Positions 1 to 9,679 of a stretch of DNA of 23,063 nucleotides are shown piece by piece. The translations under genes and the position numbers were made by a program. How positions within the stretch are numbered: the stretch's first letter is position 1; each line of letters starts with the position of its first letter. The DNA is from Nemertoderma westbladi (taxonomy: Eukaryota > Xenacoelomorpha > Nemertodermatida > Nemertodermatidae). The notes below the pieces were generated by a model that was given only the letters and a program-made list of their open reading frames with translations, had not been told where the DNA came from and made no database searches. The stretch covers positions 1-23,063 of the forward strand of contig JAUCBJ010004261.1 of assembly GCA_032718475.1 (NCBI GenBank). Direction: 5' to 3'.

Positions 1-140
1 ATAGCAGTGGATGAGGTGAACTTGCTCTCCCCACACCTCTGCTTCCAATATAAGGCTCTAACCTTCTGCACGTGTTCTAGAGAAAAGGGGTCAGCATTAC
101 CTGGGGTATCAAATACTTCACACCCATAGGTTATGCAGGG
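1..140 (-). pseudogene. C-terminal domain of LINE B (partial)
   Basis: Minus-strand translation gives CITYGCEVFDT near 135-105, followed by PFSLEHVQKVRALYWKQ. This fits the region downstream of RT in APE-type LINEs, where a (L)YG(S/C)E motif is followed by a helical Lys/Arg-rich stretch. It joins the RT remnant at about 145-160 with the YADD-type block skipped, so this copy carries an internal deletion. The element runs past base 1, and its 3' end cannot be seen. Confidence 0.6.
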
Positions 141-149
141 GACAATTAT

Positions 150-760
150 TGCTCTTTATTATTCTAGGTCGGAAATAAATAAACTAAAAAGTAAGGGTGA
201 CAATTTATCACCTTGCAATACCCCGAATGTCTGCTTTATGGGATCGAGTAGATAATCACCAATACAGATCCGCACAAAATTGACAGCAAGAAGTGACCAA
301 ATGACGTTTATGCTTACGTAAACTTACGGCTTACCCCTAATATTGATAACTTCTTGCACAACTTTTCACGGTCAAAGGTATCGAATGCTTTGGTGAAATC
401 TACGAACACACAGTAGAGGTTACCCCCTACTGGTATTAGCGCTTTGGTTATATATTCTCGGAGAAGTCTGACTGCCATTATAGTAGACATCTCTTTCCGG
501 AAGCCAAATTGTTCTGGCGGGAGAATATGATATGATTCGACCCAGGTGTACAGTCAGTCTCGTTGCCAATATAGATGTGTAACACTTTAATAAACAGGAT
601 AGTAATGTGATGCCACGGTTACAGTTGGGTGAGCCCTTCGGACCCTTTCCTTTATACAGTGGTATGAGATAAGCCATCAACCACACTATAGGGATTGCAG
701 CCGATGAGAAGCACAGTGAAAACAGAGCGAACATATATGGTAATAGATGGCCAAAACCAA
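150..760 (-). pseudogene. Reverse transcriptase remnant of LINE B
   Basis: The RT domain is readable in pieces on the minus strand. IPLYKGKG and RGITLLSCLLK (about 670-590) are fingers motifs. PPEQFGFRK lies at about 525-490. FVDFTKAFDT, with the first catalytic Asp, is at about 405-375, and VLQGDKLSPLLFSLF at about 225-175. The last motif is followed by two stops and then directly by the C-terminal YGCE region. The palm block with the catalytic Asp pair is therefore missing, not merely mutated. Frameshifts separate the 734-420 frame from the rest. Identity as LINE RT is secure; activity is excluded. Confidence 0.85.
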
Positions 761-763
761 TCT

Positions 764-1250
764 TTAAGGTTTCATTACTGATTCCATCTGGGCCTGTGGC
801 TTTTTTATTTTTCGAATTTCCACCGCCTCTGTAATTTCACATAGACGATTTTCATAGACCAGGGTTTCACATGGCTGTTCTGGAACACTTGGACATTTGA
901 GAGCGGTTTTTGCAGACAGTAATTTTGTAAAATGTTCAGCCCATGCTTCTTTGGGAACCTGTTGTGAGACAGGCTTAGATTGTGGTTTTGACTTTAAAAT
1001 GTTCCAGAATTCTGATTTGTCCAACTCACATTTATCTATTAACTCCATTTCCTTGCGGATCTCATACTCCTTTTTCTTCTTCAACAGCATCTGTTTGTAG
1101 ACCCTTTTGGTTGCAGTGAGACGTTCTCTACTCTGCTGATTTTCAGTTTCCTGAAATTGCTTGAAGCAGAACTCTACAAGTTTTTTTTCTTCATTTTTTC
1201 TTCTTTATCGAACCAGGCTTTAGACTTTCGTCGTTTCGGCAACACTGCTG
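764..1250 (-). pseudogene. LINE B linker between endonuclease and RT
   Basis: On the minus strand this begins with a basic stretch containing KAWFDKE at about 1235-1205, common just after the endonuclease in LINE polyproteins. It continues through a Lys/Glu-rich helix-forming region and FWNILKSK to a segment containing WAEHFTKLL, the usual approach to RT. A 108-codon frame is open from 1090 to 764, and the upstream part is in another frame. It ends with ITEAVEIRKIKK, resembling the motif just before RT block 1 in which blocks of such elements select their fingers domain. No independent function is implied. Confidence 0.7.
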
Positions 1251-1639
1251 CACCAGTTTTCATTTGTAATATGCTGACACATATGATCGACTCCTCTGCT
1301 GGCAGCTACTAACACATCTTTAGTTTTAAGCAGACTGTTGAGAGTATACACGTTAACTAGTCGTACAGAACATGCCCTACAGTCACGGATGGTTGCAATA
1401 GAGGTGGTGAGGTCTACACACACACACCTTGGTGCTTGGTATTGAAATTTGGGTTGATGGATATTGCTGTTTTATCCAGCAATTCGTATTCATTCGACAA
1501 ACATTGAGTCTTGTACTACTACCATGATAAGATAATCATGATTGATAAGGAGTGATGTTTGGGTCGTTAATGTAATGAAGATTTGCTCCCAGTAAACCGC
1601 AGCCCAGTGTTTCACCCCTTCTAGATCAATCAGCACCAT

Positions 1640-1975
1640 CTATACGCAATTAAAATGGCCCCCTAAGATTATTTGTCTGTGGCTTTTGGATCTTACTGTA
1701 GATATCACAGATATTATGTCAAGAAGGTATCTGCTACATCCATACTCGGCCAATAAATACATATTCACCAACTAAAATGGCAATAGCGGAATCACCACTT
1801 CTCAATAGTTTATGTGGTAGATTGCATCCCATATGCACCGCAATAGTGACACCACCTTGCGGTCACCTGATATTGTCATTCTTTGTGCATGGGATATTGT
1901 ATGTTGCATAGTTCTAAATTTATAAGTCGGAGTCCATGGTTTCCGATAAAAGCAGTACATCCATTAAAAATAATG
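1640..1975 (-). pseudogene. APE-type endonuclease remnant of LINE B
   Basis: In LINEs this domain nicks the target DNA to prime reverse transcription. In minus-strand frames I read VLLLSET near 1960-1930 (the motif around the catalytic Glu), GGVTIAVH near 1862-1835, and ILGGHFNC at about 1672-1646. In the family the last motif is normally GDFN, with Asp as a catalytic residue. Here that Asp is His, so the active site is lost as well as the frame. Several stops and frame changes lie between these islands. About 290 bp upstream (1964-2254) stays open on the minus strand and joins in frame to the start of this domain, but has no recognised motif. Confidence 0.65.
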
Positions 1976-2225
1976 TGTCATTGACTGTTGTATCGATATT
2001 TGATTGGGCTCCATCAACTCTTGAAGGAGCATAAAGTTTTCTGTGGCTTGAAAACGCAGACAATGAGTTTTATGTTTTGTAAGACTAGACATATATCTAC
2101 CGTGTTGACTCCCACTGTTGTCGGCATCCAGCGATGATGAATGAGAGTGTACTTTACACTGTAACGGAGGTTGCGGTTGGAGGGAACTCTGGCTGGCGTT
2201 TTTTAGCTTCCTAGTGGGCCTCCAG

Positions 2226-2251
2226 CAACTGATTCTTGCAACTGATTCTTT
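2226..2251. repeat. 13-bp tandem duplication at the LINE A / LINE B junction
   Basis: CAACTGATTCTT occurs twice head to tail, separated by one G and followed by T, exactly where homology to LINE A copies ends (2248). The duplicated block may be filler DNA made during insertion of one element or during a joining repair event. Confidence 0.6.
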
Positions 2252-3811
2252 CAAAGTTAACTGTCAACATTTTGGTCTTTCCAGAGTTAATAAAAAGACC
2301 AACACTAGAAGCAGCCTGTTCTAATGAGCTGAGGAGCCGTTGGGCTCCCTCTAGTGATTCTGAGAGTACTCCTAAGTCATCAGCAAAGTCTAGATCAGTT
2401 AGGTACTTGGCATAATTTCCTCGATTTCTGGATCCAGTAGGTGGAGTTACCATTACCATTACCTCATCATCATTATGATGATCTAAGGACATGCGTAGAA
2501 CATAGTCAACCACAATTATGAATAAGAATGGCGCAAGTGTGTCTCCTTTGAGGACTCCCCATAATACTTCAAATGGTTCTGTGTCACCATCAAGAGTAGA
2601 CATAAATGTTGTCGAACCATCGTATACTGATCTGATTGCTGCAATAAGTTCATCAGAAATCCTATATAATGAAAGTGTGCAGAACATACGTGAGCGAGAG
2701 ACTGAATCAAAGGCCTTGAAGAAGTCAACAAAGATAACAGCCAAGTGCCTGTCTTTCTTTTTTGATAACTCTTCAATGATCCTTCTAAGTGCCAAAATGG
2801 GCTCCATGGTCCCACGATCTTTACGGAACCCATTCTGATTTCCACGGAGCAGTCTCTCAATGGGATTCCTGATGCGATTTAATTGAATTCTATTGTATAG
2901 CTTTGCAGCAATTGAGATCAATGAGATTCCCCGAAAAGAACCATAGAGTGTTAGGTTGCCCTTCTTGGGAACTGGCACCAACTTATTTGTTTTCATTTCT
3001 TGTGGGACTCTTGTTGTTCGGTACATGTCTACTATGATGGGATAGATGAGCTTTAAATACTCAGGTATTTTAAAGACCTCAGGGGGAACACCATCTACTC
3101 CACCAGCACGATTGGTCTTAATGCTCTTTGCGGCAGCCTTTACTTCTGCAAAGGAGATATCGCCAATGGGAATATCTGGGAGTACAGACTCAGACACTTT
3201 TACTTTTATAAAGTTATCAGGCAATACCCTGCCATTATTGAGGAGCTTTTCAAAGTCGGCCTTCCAACCATTGAGGCGATCGGCTTGTGATTCAGCCTTA
3301 ACCTTGGTGGTTGGTTGGCTTTTCCGCCCAGTAAGCAAGTTGGTCGATTTCCATGCCTGGGATGATTGCCTGCTGTCGTCAGCATCATTGATGGCATCAA
3401 CCTGTTTATTAGCTCCTGTAGATTAACAGAGTACTGCCTTTTAAGGGATCTAGATGCAGCCTTAACTGCATTCTTGGCCGCTGTAGTCTGTTTGAGTCGG
3501 GACTCTTTCTGCACCTTATAGAGGTCATTTCGGCACTTCTGAATTTTGTTGTCAGTCCAGGGGGCCGTTTTCCTGTTTCGAGGGTATACAGGAACTGTTT
3601 CTGCAGCTGCTAACTTAACTGCTTCTGTAAAGGCAGTATAGCCCTCGCAGTGATCTGCCGCCTCAGAGGCAAGAACCTCATACCTGTTGCTCAGCTGTAG
3701 TGTGAAGCTGGATCTCACACTTGGCTGTTGCAACAGAGATGACCAGTCATGCCGTGGCAAGGCAGATTTCGTTGTTCTGCTAGCACGCAGACTAAGTCTT
3801 ACCTTGGCCAC
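2248..3811 (-). pseudogene. LINE A copy 1 linker and reverse transcriptase
   Basis: The linker runs from 3811 in one frame (AKVRLSLRAS, then WTDNKIQKC and basic helices). At about 3330 the reading passes to a second frame holding the RT: AGGVDGVPPEVFK, LVPVPKKG, RGISLISIAAK, QNGFRK, FVDFFKAFDS with the first catalytic Asp, and LDFADDLGVL with the catalytic Asp pair. One change stands out. The conserved GVLQGD block reads GVLKGD here, while copy 2 keeps Gln. Similarity to copy 2 ends after TVNFE at 2248, and the remaining codons to 2211 come from the junction duplication and LINE B. Identity is secure and function is lost. Confidence 0.88.
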
Positions 3812-3917
3812 AATAAGCCGGTGATCACTGGAGAAGGGTCGAAGTGTAAATGCATTACAGTCTTGTATAGAGTTCCTGTATTTCCTATGAAACAGAATAA
3901 TGGTCTATCTGGTACTT

Positions 3918-4793
3918 CTAACCACTGGGTCCACTATGAGTCCATAGATTTCCAGTTCGCTTCTTGAACTGGGTTCCAGCCGAAAACAACCCATTACAAG
4001 AGATATCCTGAACATGGATGGAATTTCGGTTAACACTATTGCTATAGACCCAGGTCAATGTAGGTGATTGATGCAGACTTGCATTAAAGTCTCCCAGGAA
4101 TGTTAAGAATGCATGCTGATCCACTCCATCAGTATCTGCTTGTAGATTGTGGTAGAAATTTTCCACCTCCTCTACAGGGGCAACACTAGTTGGAGAGTAG
4201 CACACAATCAGAACCACCTTATGGAACTTATTAGCCAGTATTCCAGAACATGAGAAGTGGCAACGGATGATGCGGTTAGAGATTTGGTCTATTTTGTCCA
4301 ATGCTGCATGTGCAGTTGGATTCATCAATAGACCAATTCCACCATTGCCACTATCATCTGCTGACGCGAGGGCGAGTCGCCAACCGCCCCCAATGTCCTC
4401 AATCAGCACCTCATCAGTCTGTCCAGTCTGCATTCGGTGCTCTTGAACACCCACTGCGCTAAGAGAAAGCTTATCTGCCAAGGCAGTCAGCTCACCTTGT
4501 CGCATTGGGAACCCGAGTGTTAGGGTGTTTACTGAGGCTAGTCTATTCACCAATGGCTTTGTTGGTCGGGGTGGAACATGAGAGTAGCCTCCAACTCCAG
4601 AATCCCTCTCCCCCTCACAATCTCTCCTCCCTGGTGAGCCAGGGTTTGGGCCAGAAAGGTCATCAGGAAAGGGACTCAAATAATTGTTGGCTGCTCTCTC
4701 TCCAGTAGGGGGTGAGACAGGCAGGAGGAGAGAGGAACGGCTGAGCTGAGAGGAACGCTTGAGCAAAAGGCTGTGCGTTGTATGCGTGACATA
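3918..4793 (-). pseudogene. LINE A copy 1 endonuclease (EEP fold) region
   Basis: An open minus-strand frame of about 290 codons. After a Ser/Pro-rich leader of about 90 residues it shows the endonuclease/exonuclease/phosphatase order: VNTLTLGF, then VGVQEHRM with the catalytic Glu, GIGLLMNP, a VLIVCYSPT strand, and FLGDFNA with the catalytic Asp-Asn. The frame continues to GNLWTHSG and then closes. The DNA downstream (about 3915-3800) continues the domain in other frames, ending in the DHR-type motif just before AKVRLSLR. The nicking residues seen are intact, but the frame break makes the polyprotein non-functional. No ATG is evident at the start of the frame, so the start is open. Confidence 0.8.
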
Positions 4794-5225
4794 CAATCAG
4801 ATGATATTTCAGATGAAATAGACTCAACTTCAATTAAATTGTAAGTCACTACATTAGAAAGATATGGGCCCAGGTGGAGCAGACCATGCAAAACCTGGCG
4901 ATAGCACGACATTTCTGTTGCATTGAAAAGTCCTACAATGAATCTCAATCTATAAATAAGTGTTGGTTCAGATATGGTTCTCCACAGAAAGGATAGTGTC
5001 TCAAAATGGAGATGTTTGACAGTAGTCCATCCCTTTCTCTGAAATTTTCCCGCCATGACAATAAGCATACGCTTACTTTTAATTGTTCGGTTGGAAACTA
5101 TAAAAAGACAGTATAAAAATACCATTTCCACTTTAATTGAAGAAATTTTCCTCCAATAATATCATCCCATTCATGCATCAGCAGTATTTCAATTATTAAC
5201 CATAGTTCACTTTATGCTGTATCCC
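4794..5225. other. Unassigned spacer between inverted LINE A copies
   Basis: This 430-bp stretch separates copy 1 (minus) from copy 2 (plus). A minus-strand frame is open from 5131 to 4676 but matches no family I recognise. A plus-strand GTAAGT at about 4840 could be a splice donor but lacks support. It may be the 5' region of LINE A copy 1 or old flanking DNA. Confidence 0.4.
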
Positions 5226-6659
5226 ATAGTAGCCATCATAGTAGACATGTACCGTACAACAAGAGTCCCACAAGAAATGAAAACAAATAAGTTGGTGCCA
5301 GTTCCCAAGAAAGGCAACCTAACACTCTATGGTTCTTTTCGGGGAATCTCATTGATCTCGATTGCTGCAAAACTATACAATAGAATTCTATTAAATCGCA
5401 TCAGGGATCCCATTGAGAGACTGCTACGTGGAAATCAGAATGGGTTCCGTAAAGGTCGTGGGACCATGGAGCCCATTTTGGCACTTAGAAGGATAATTGA
5501 AGAGTTATCAAAAAAGAAAGACAGGCATCTGGCTGTTATCTTTGTTGACTTCTTCAAGGCCTTTGATTCAGTCTCTCGCTCACGTATGTTCAGCATACTT
5601 TCATTATATGGGATTCCTGATGAAATTATTGCAGCAATCAGATCAGTATACGATGGTTCAACAACATTTGTGTCTACTGTTGACGGTGACACAGAACCAT
5701 TTGAAGTGTTATGGGGCGTCCTCCAAGGAGACACACTTGCACCATTCTTGTTCATTATTGTGGTTGACTATGTTCTACGCATGTCCTTAGATCATCATAA
5801 TGATGATGGGGTGATGATAACTCCACCTACTGGCTCCAGAAGTCGAGGAAATCCTGCCAAGTACCTAACTGATCTAGACTTTGCTGATGACTTAGGAGTA
5901 CTCTCAGAATCATTAGAGGGAGCCCAGCGGCTCCTCAGCTCATTAGAACATGCTGCTTCTAGTGTTGGTCTTTTTATTAACTCCAGAAAGACCAAAATTC
6001 TGACAGTTAACTTTGAAAGTCCTCAGCAAGTCTCTGATCGGATGAGCATAAGCTCAAAGGATGGTATGCTTGAGCATGTGGACGACTTCTGTTACCTGGG
6101 ATCATGGATCCGGAAGTCAGGTGAGGACCTTCGAATACGTAAGGGAAAGGCATGGGCAGCCTTGAATAGGCTTTCCAGGATTTGGAAGTCACCTAGAATT
6201 AATCGGAAACTTAAGGTCCGATTATTTAGAGCAGCAGTAGTTCCAGTACTCCTCTACGGGAGTCCATGCTGGGCTCTAACTGCTGAGGACACCAAATCTC
6301 TGGATGGCACATTCACAAGAATGCTACGCCGGGTACATTGTGTCAAGTACAATGCACACATCTCCAACCAGACACTATATAACATTGGAGGTGTCTCATT
6401 GGTTCCCCCAAGCTTGACACTAGAACAAAATCGGCTCCGCTTTGCAGGACATTGCTTTCGCCGTGAGGACCAGCCAGTGCATAATCTTGTACTTTGGCAG
6501 CCTCATGGAGTGAATAAGCATGGTGGACAACTCATGACTTTCTTGAGACGCATCTTAAAGGACACTGGCCTTGAAGATGCGGATGATCTAGCAAATGTCA
6601 TGGGTGATAGGGAGTTGTGGCGGTGCGATTTTGTCGATAAGCCGGCACAGCATTCTTAA
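5214..6659 (+). CDS. LINE A RT fragment plus C-terminal domain, open 481-codon frame
   Basis: The frame encodes the RT from its second conserved block to the protein end, without stops. In residue numbering from the ATG at 5214: PVPKKG near 30, RGISLISIAAK near 53, QNGFRKGRG near 84, FVDFFKAFDS with catalytic Asp 112, GVLQGDTLAPFLF at 168-180, and FADD at 223-226. After RT comes a second domain with IRKGKAWAALNRL at 308-320 and LLYGSPCW at 346-353, typical of the post-RT region of APE-type LINEs. The first six or so codons are flanking DNA. Endonuclease and RT fingers are absent, so it cannot move alone. Lack of stops points to a recent insertion. Confidence 0.85.
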   Translation: MLYPIVAIIVDMYRTTRVPQEMKTNKLVPVPKKGNLTLYGSFRGISLISIAAKLYNRILLNRIRDPIERLLRGNQNGFRKGRGTMEPILALRRIIEELSKKKDRHLAVIFVDFFKAFDSVSRSRMFSILSLYGIPDEIIAAIRSVYDGSTTFVSTVDGDTEPFEVLWGVLQGDTLAPFLFIIVVDYVLRMSLDHHNDDGVMITPPTGSRSRGNPAKYLTDLDFADDLGVLSESLEGAQRLLSSLEHAASSVGLFINSRKTKILTVNFESPQQVSDRMSISSKDGMLEHVDDFCYLGSWIRKSGEDLRIRKGKAWAALNRLSRIWKSPRINRKLKVRLFRAAVVPVLLYGSPCWALTAEDTKSLDGTFTRMLRRVHCVKYNAHISNQTLYNIGGVSLVPPSLTLEQNRLRFAGHCFRREDQPVHNLVLWQPHGVNKHGGQLMTFLRRILKDTGLEDADDLANVMGDRELWRCDFVDKPAQHS

Positions 6660-6697
6660 AAATGCAGCTGCAATGCAGCATGCCGATCCTAGTAGTA
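5226..6697 (+). mobile_element. LINE family A copy 2, 5'-truncated
   Basis: The copy begins inside the RT domain. Homology to copy 1 starts at 5233 (CCATCATAGTAG), preceded by a short ATAGTAG echo of its own first bases. It runs through the stop codon at 6657-6659 to a short 3' untranslated tail with the palindrome TGCAGCTGCA. It ends at TAG repeats, (TAG)3 here and (TAG)2 in copy 3. A 7-bp candidate target-site duplication, GTATCCC, lies at 5219-5225 and 6698-6704, short enough to be chance. 5' truncation is the normal outcome of target-primed reverse transcription. Confidence 0.85.
6660..6697 (+). repeat. LINE A 3' tail with palindrome and TAG repeats
   Basis: After the stop, AATGCAGCTGCAATGCAGC leads to GATCC and TAG repeats. 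The same tail, in reverse orientation, closes copy 3 at 13160-13197. This defines the family's 3' terminus as a TAG microsatellite, not poly(A). Confidence 0.75.
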
Positions 6698-6704
6698 GTA
6701 TCCC

Positions 6705-7640
6705 GGGGATTCAAGATCTAAGCTATAGGCATACTGACTTATTGATGCAGATACAAGGGGGGGCTTCACCAGTCCATTAATCATGTTGCTACACCGAGAT
6801 GTGTACTGAGATCTGCACCATATGTTTCCTCTCAGCAATCAAAGGTAATTCTATTTCGTTGAGATATATTGTACTGTGCGCTACTAGAATGTAATCTAAT
6901 CATACTTATAAAGGTTTGTAATAAACAGAAGGCCTGTCAACTTCCCAACTTCCTTATTCTGCAACTCAAATCAAATCTTTCTAATTATTTACCAGACTAA
7001 TTGGGATATAGGCCTACTATATTAAGTTCAGTACCTGGCCCATTATTCAGGAATTATTGCCCTATTCAGAGGCAATATTAACATCATTGGTATAATGCAG
7101 TAAATACTAGTGATTGATGACGTAACAGAATGGTTTCAAAGTAAAAATAAAATACATGTTGTAAATTACGTTTAATATTTCAAAATATGTATAACAGCAT
7201 TATGTATGTATGTGCAGAGTTGCAATTGAAATACAATATTAGAGTATTAGTGGAGTGGGTACAGTTAAAATTGACAGCAACACCCATTCCTCCTGTCCAA
7301 CAGTCTTTATTTGACCTATATCCTATATCCAATGAGTATCTACAGTATGAGCAACAATTAGGAACTACAATTGTAATAATATCGAACAATAATTTATGAG
7401 AAACTATGAGCCATAAGCCATGAGCCATGAGCAAGTAAGAAGCAACATCGAGCAACACTGAAGGGATGTCAACGACGGTTAATTAAATACCCACTTTCGT
7501 ATGGAAATCATCCAAGTCAAACAGTCAGGATACATAACTATCCGCAAAATCTTACAGTATTTTGTGCTTAATAAGGTTTTGGTTCATGACGTTAGTTAGT
7601 CAGTAAATATATGTCGGTCTACACTAACAAGTGAAGGCGA
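6705..7640. other. AT-rich DNA without recognised genes
   Basis: No coding similarity was seen on either strand. The overlapping 70-92 codon frames near 7180-7458 on opposite strands are uninformative. The only structure is a short run of ATGAGCC-like heptamers at about 7403-7432. Confidence 0.5.
7403..7432. repeat. Heptamer repeat, about four ATGAGCC-like units
   Basis: Units read CTATGAGC, CATAAGC, CATGAGC, CATGAGC in a row. It is a small imperfect minisatellite with no evident function. Confidence 0.6.
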
Positions 7641-7722
7641 AGGGTTATGTGCAACAATAGCATTACTTTGCTTGTTGGAGTTTATTGAGGAAATACAACA
7701 CTATTGAATATCGTTTCTTTCT

Positions 7723-7984
7723 CAAACCCCCTCCACCCTCGAACCCTCTTCCATTCGAACCCTCCTTTCCAACCCACCCCTCCCTCCCCTCCAACCTCCC
7801 TTCCCACAACCCCTCCACCCTCCATCCCCTCCAACCCCCTTCCCACCCTACCTTCCTTCCCCTCCAACGCCTCCACACTCCCTCCCCAGCAACCCCTCCA
7901 CTCTCTTTACCATACAATCCAACCCCCTTCCACCCTCCCCCTCCAATCCAATCCCCTTACACCCCTACACTATTCCCCCCCGCT
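7723..7984. repeat. Polypyrimidine tract with imperfect CCCCTCCAACC units
   Basis: About 260 bp in which the plus strand is almost all C, T and A and has only a handful of G. Words such as CCCCTCCAACC, CCCTCCATCC and TTCCCACCC recur irregularly, so it looks like a degenerate minisatellite. The proline-rich and glycine-rich frames that run through it are by-products of composition. Such tracts can form triplex or i-motif structures, which is an inference here. Confidence 0.85.
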
Positions 7985-7989
7985 ATCGC

Positions 7990-9450
7990 GCATTCTCATG
8001 AATTTTAGCACCCATCCCGGTGAACCTTGATACACAGTAAACACAATAATGCAATTAGCTTCTTTAGAAGTAGGAGAGTAAGATAGTATCAATGGGCCTT
8101 TGACCAAGTTCCTGTGCCTATTAATACTTTATAACATTCTATCTCACTTTATTGCAAACTAGGAAGGTATACTACCTTCCACCCATTAATCATGATCATC
8201 ACGCATCCATGATTCCACTAAGTGCCCTTCATTATAATCATATATTATTTAAACATAGTTCCTATATTCATAAACCAAGACAAGCTTTCAGCGAAATCGT
8301 ACGACTTGGGATTATAACATAATGATAAATTAATATACCATCTTCGGTTACTTCTGGTGCATAGAAAACCACATTATTTAAATACATACATGATCGACCT
8401 GCGCACAAGTGCTCAATGGAATGCCCTGCTGGCAGACCGAGAAATGAATCCATCCCAAATCATCGCCTTATTCTAAGACCCAGACAGATACTGCCAGCCA
8501 TTCAGCTAGTTTATCCAGGTGGCAGTCGGATTGCTCTTTCGTTCAGAGAGCAGGTTGATTGCTTTGCAGACGATCTTCAGCAGATATTCTGCCTATCCAC
8601 ATCAACATGCTTATTGATTACATATTCCTAGTTGATCGAGTAAAATGCTTGTTGTATAAGTATAAGGACTTAATAGAAATGTAACTTATCTGAACTTCGA
8701 GCTTCTAAAAGTCTCCCCAGTAAATTCAGAATTTCTGGCCAAAGGATCTCCTTTATTTTCCTTTCTTTAAGGGATATAACTTTATTAACTGTATAACTTA
8801 ACTGTATTACTATAATTTCGTGGTAAAATAAATGTACTGTGATGAAGAATTACATGCAGAGAGCGTGAGAATATAATGTATTGTTAGCATCATTCTAATG
8901 GATTCTGTTATCTGAATTCAATAAATACAATCTTGATTAGTGTCGGGCAGGTGAGATTATCAAAATCTGATTGTGATAATTTTGAAAAAAATGTCGATAT
9001 TATCGACCAATCTTTTCGAAATAACGGTACTATCCTATTCCAACTACCTTGTACAACGTACGTGATGTGGTATAAATGTACAGTAGATCTTTAATTCAAT
9101 GCCTTCAGATGTAATAAGGGAACGCGGCCAGTTTATAGGTAAACTGAACTCATTGCCCCAATAATTTTATTACACTGATCCGTACACTCTTTGTAACTTA
9201 CAGGAATTATAATATGGTAATACCTTGTATGGAAGTAATTTATGGGATCTATCCTCAGATATATGTTCTAGAATTTATAGTGCATGGAATATTAATGTGC
9301 GTATAATTTTTAAGCTACCGTATAATGCCCAAAGATGTTAACGTAAAATGGTTCAATTTAGGTTCACTAAATTTGCAAACAATCTACTTAAAATCAAATG
9401 TTTAGTAAAAGCTTTATTCGTTTTCTGGCCAATTTATGTTTGTTTGACTG
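7990..9450. other. AT-rich intergenic DNA, nothing recognised
   Basis: Both strands were read for domain motifs and none was found. A 71-codon plus frame at 8416-8631 has no recognisable similarity. Around 8950-9010 there are short inverted words (CAAAAT/ATTTTG and a TCGATATTATCGA palindrome) that might belong to a small transposon remnant, but no matching ends were found. Confidence 0.4.
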
Positions 9451-9679
9451 TTGATCACGCAGTGGATCTAACCTTCGTGTGATTGGTAATTTGTGCAATA
9501 TTTTTAATCTAAGTGTAACAACCAGATTGAATTATGTACCCTTACGTAGTGGTGATGAATGGAAGGTTATATTTTTAAAGGAACACTCGGACATACGTTT
9601 CCAGTCAGCTGATGTTGTTGGATTTAATGTGCAAGAAATTAATGATATTTTACAGTATATTGCTACCTCTTAAATATTC

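Larger units (their letters stand above)
1..2247 (-). mobile_element. LINE family B, decayed copy, 3' end outside the window
   Basis: This is a minus-strand non-LTR retrotransposon remnant that reads right to left through an APE-type endonuclease (about 1975-1640), a linker (about 1250-764), reverse transcriptase (about 760-160) and a C-terminal domain running off the left edge. Every part needs a different frame and carries stops, so it is dead. Its words differ from those of the LINE that follows at 2248, so it is a separate family. The right limit is set by the point where homology to LINE A begins; the true 5' end may lie a little inside that. The clade is not resolved by eye. Confidence 0.8.
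2248..4793 (-). mobile_element. LINE family A copy 1, endonuclease plus RT, lacking its 3' third
   Basis: This is the longest copy of family A in the window. On the minus strand it runs endonuclease, linker and RT, then stops at 2248 within the segment that in copy 2 leads into the C-terminal domain. From there LINE B sequence continues. Compared with copies 2 and 3 it lacks the post-RT helical domain and the 3' tail. Frameshifts split it into at least three frames. The right limit near 4793 is only the end of the open frame upstream of the endonuclease; the true 5' end is uncertain. Confidence 0.85.

Noticed and set aside
2518-2838. Plus-strand 106-codon frame (and its mirror at 5435-5755)
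   Set aside because: Antisense shadow of the LINE A RT; present in both copies because the coding strand is conserved.
4676-5131. 151-codon minus-strand frame
   Set aside because: No recognised motif, runs across the likely 5' border of LINE A copy 1, and its right part is in another frame of the endonuclease leader.
7663-8030. Proline-rich (plus) and glycine-rich (minus) open frames of 64-108 codons
   Set aside because: They exist in several frames at once because of the polypyrimidine tract; no domain or start context supports a protein.
8416-8631. 71-codon plus-strand frame
   Set aside because: No similarity, no splice or start context that singles it out.
9455-9673. 73-codon plus-strand open frame after a CAG acceptor-like site, as a possible terminal exon
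   Set aside because: It has no ATG and no similarity I recognise. The faint likeness of one word to cyclase motifs is not enough, and chance frames of this length are common here.
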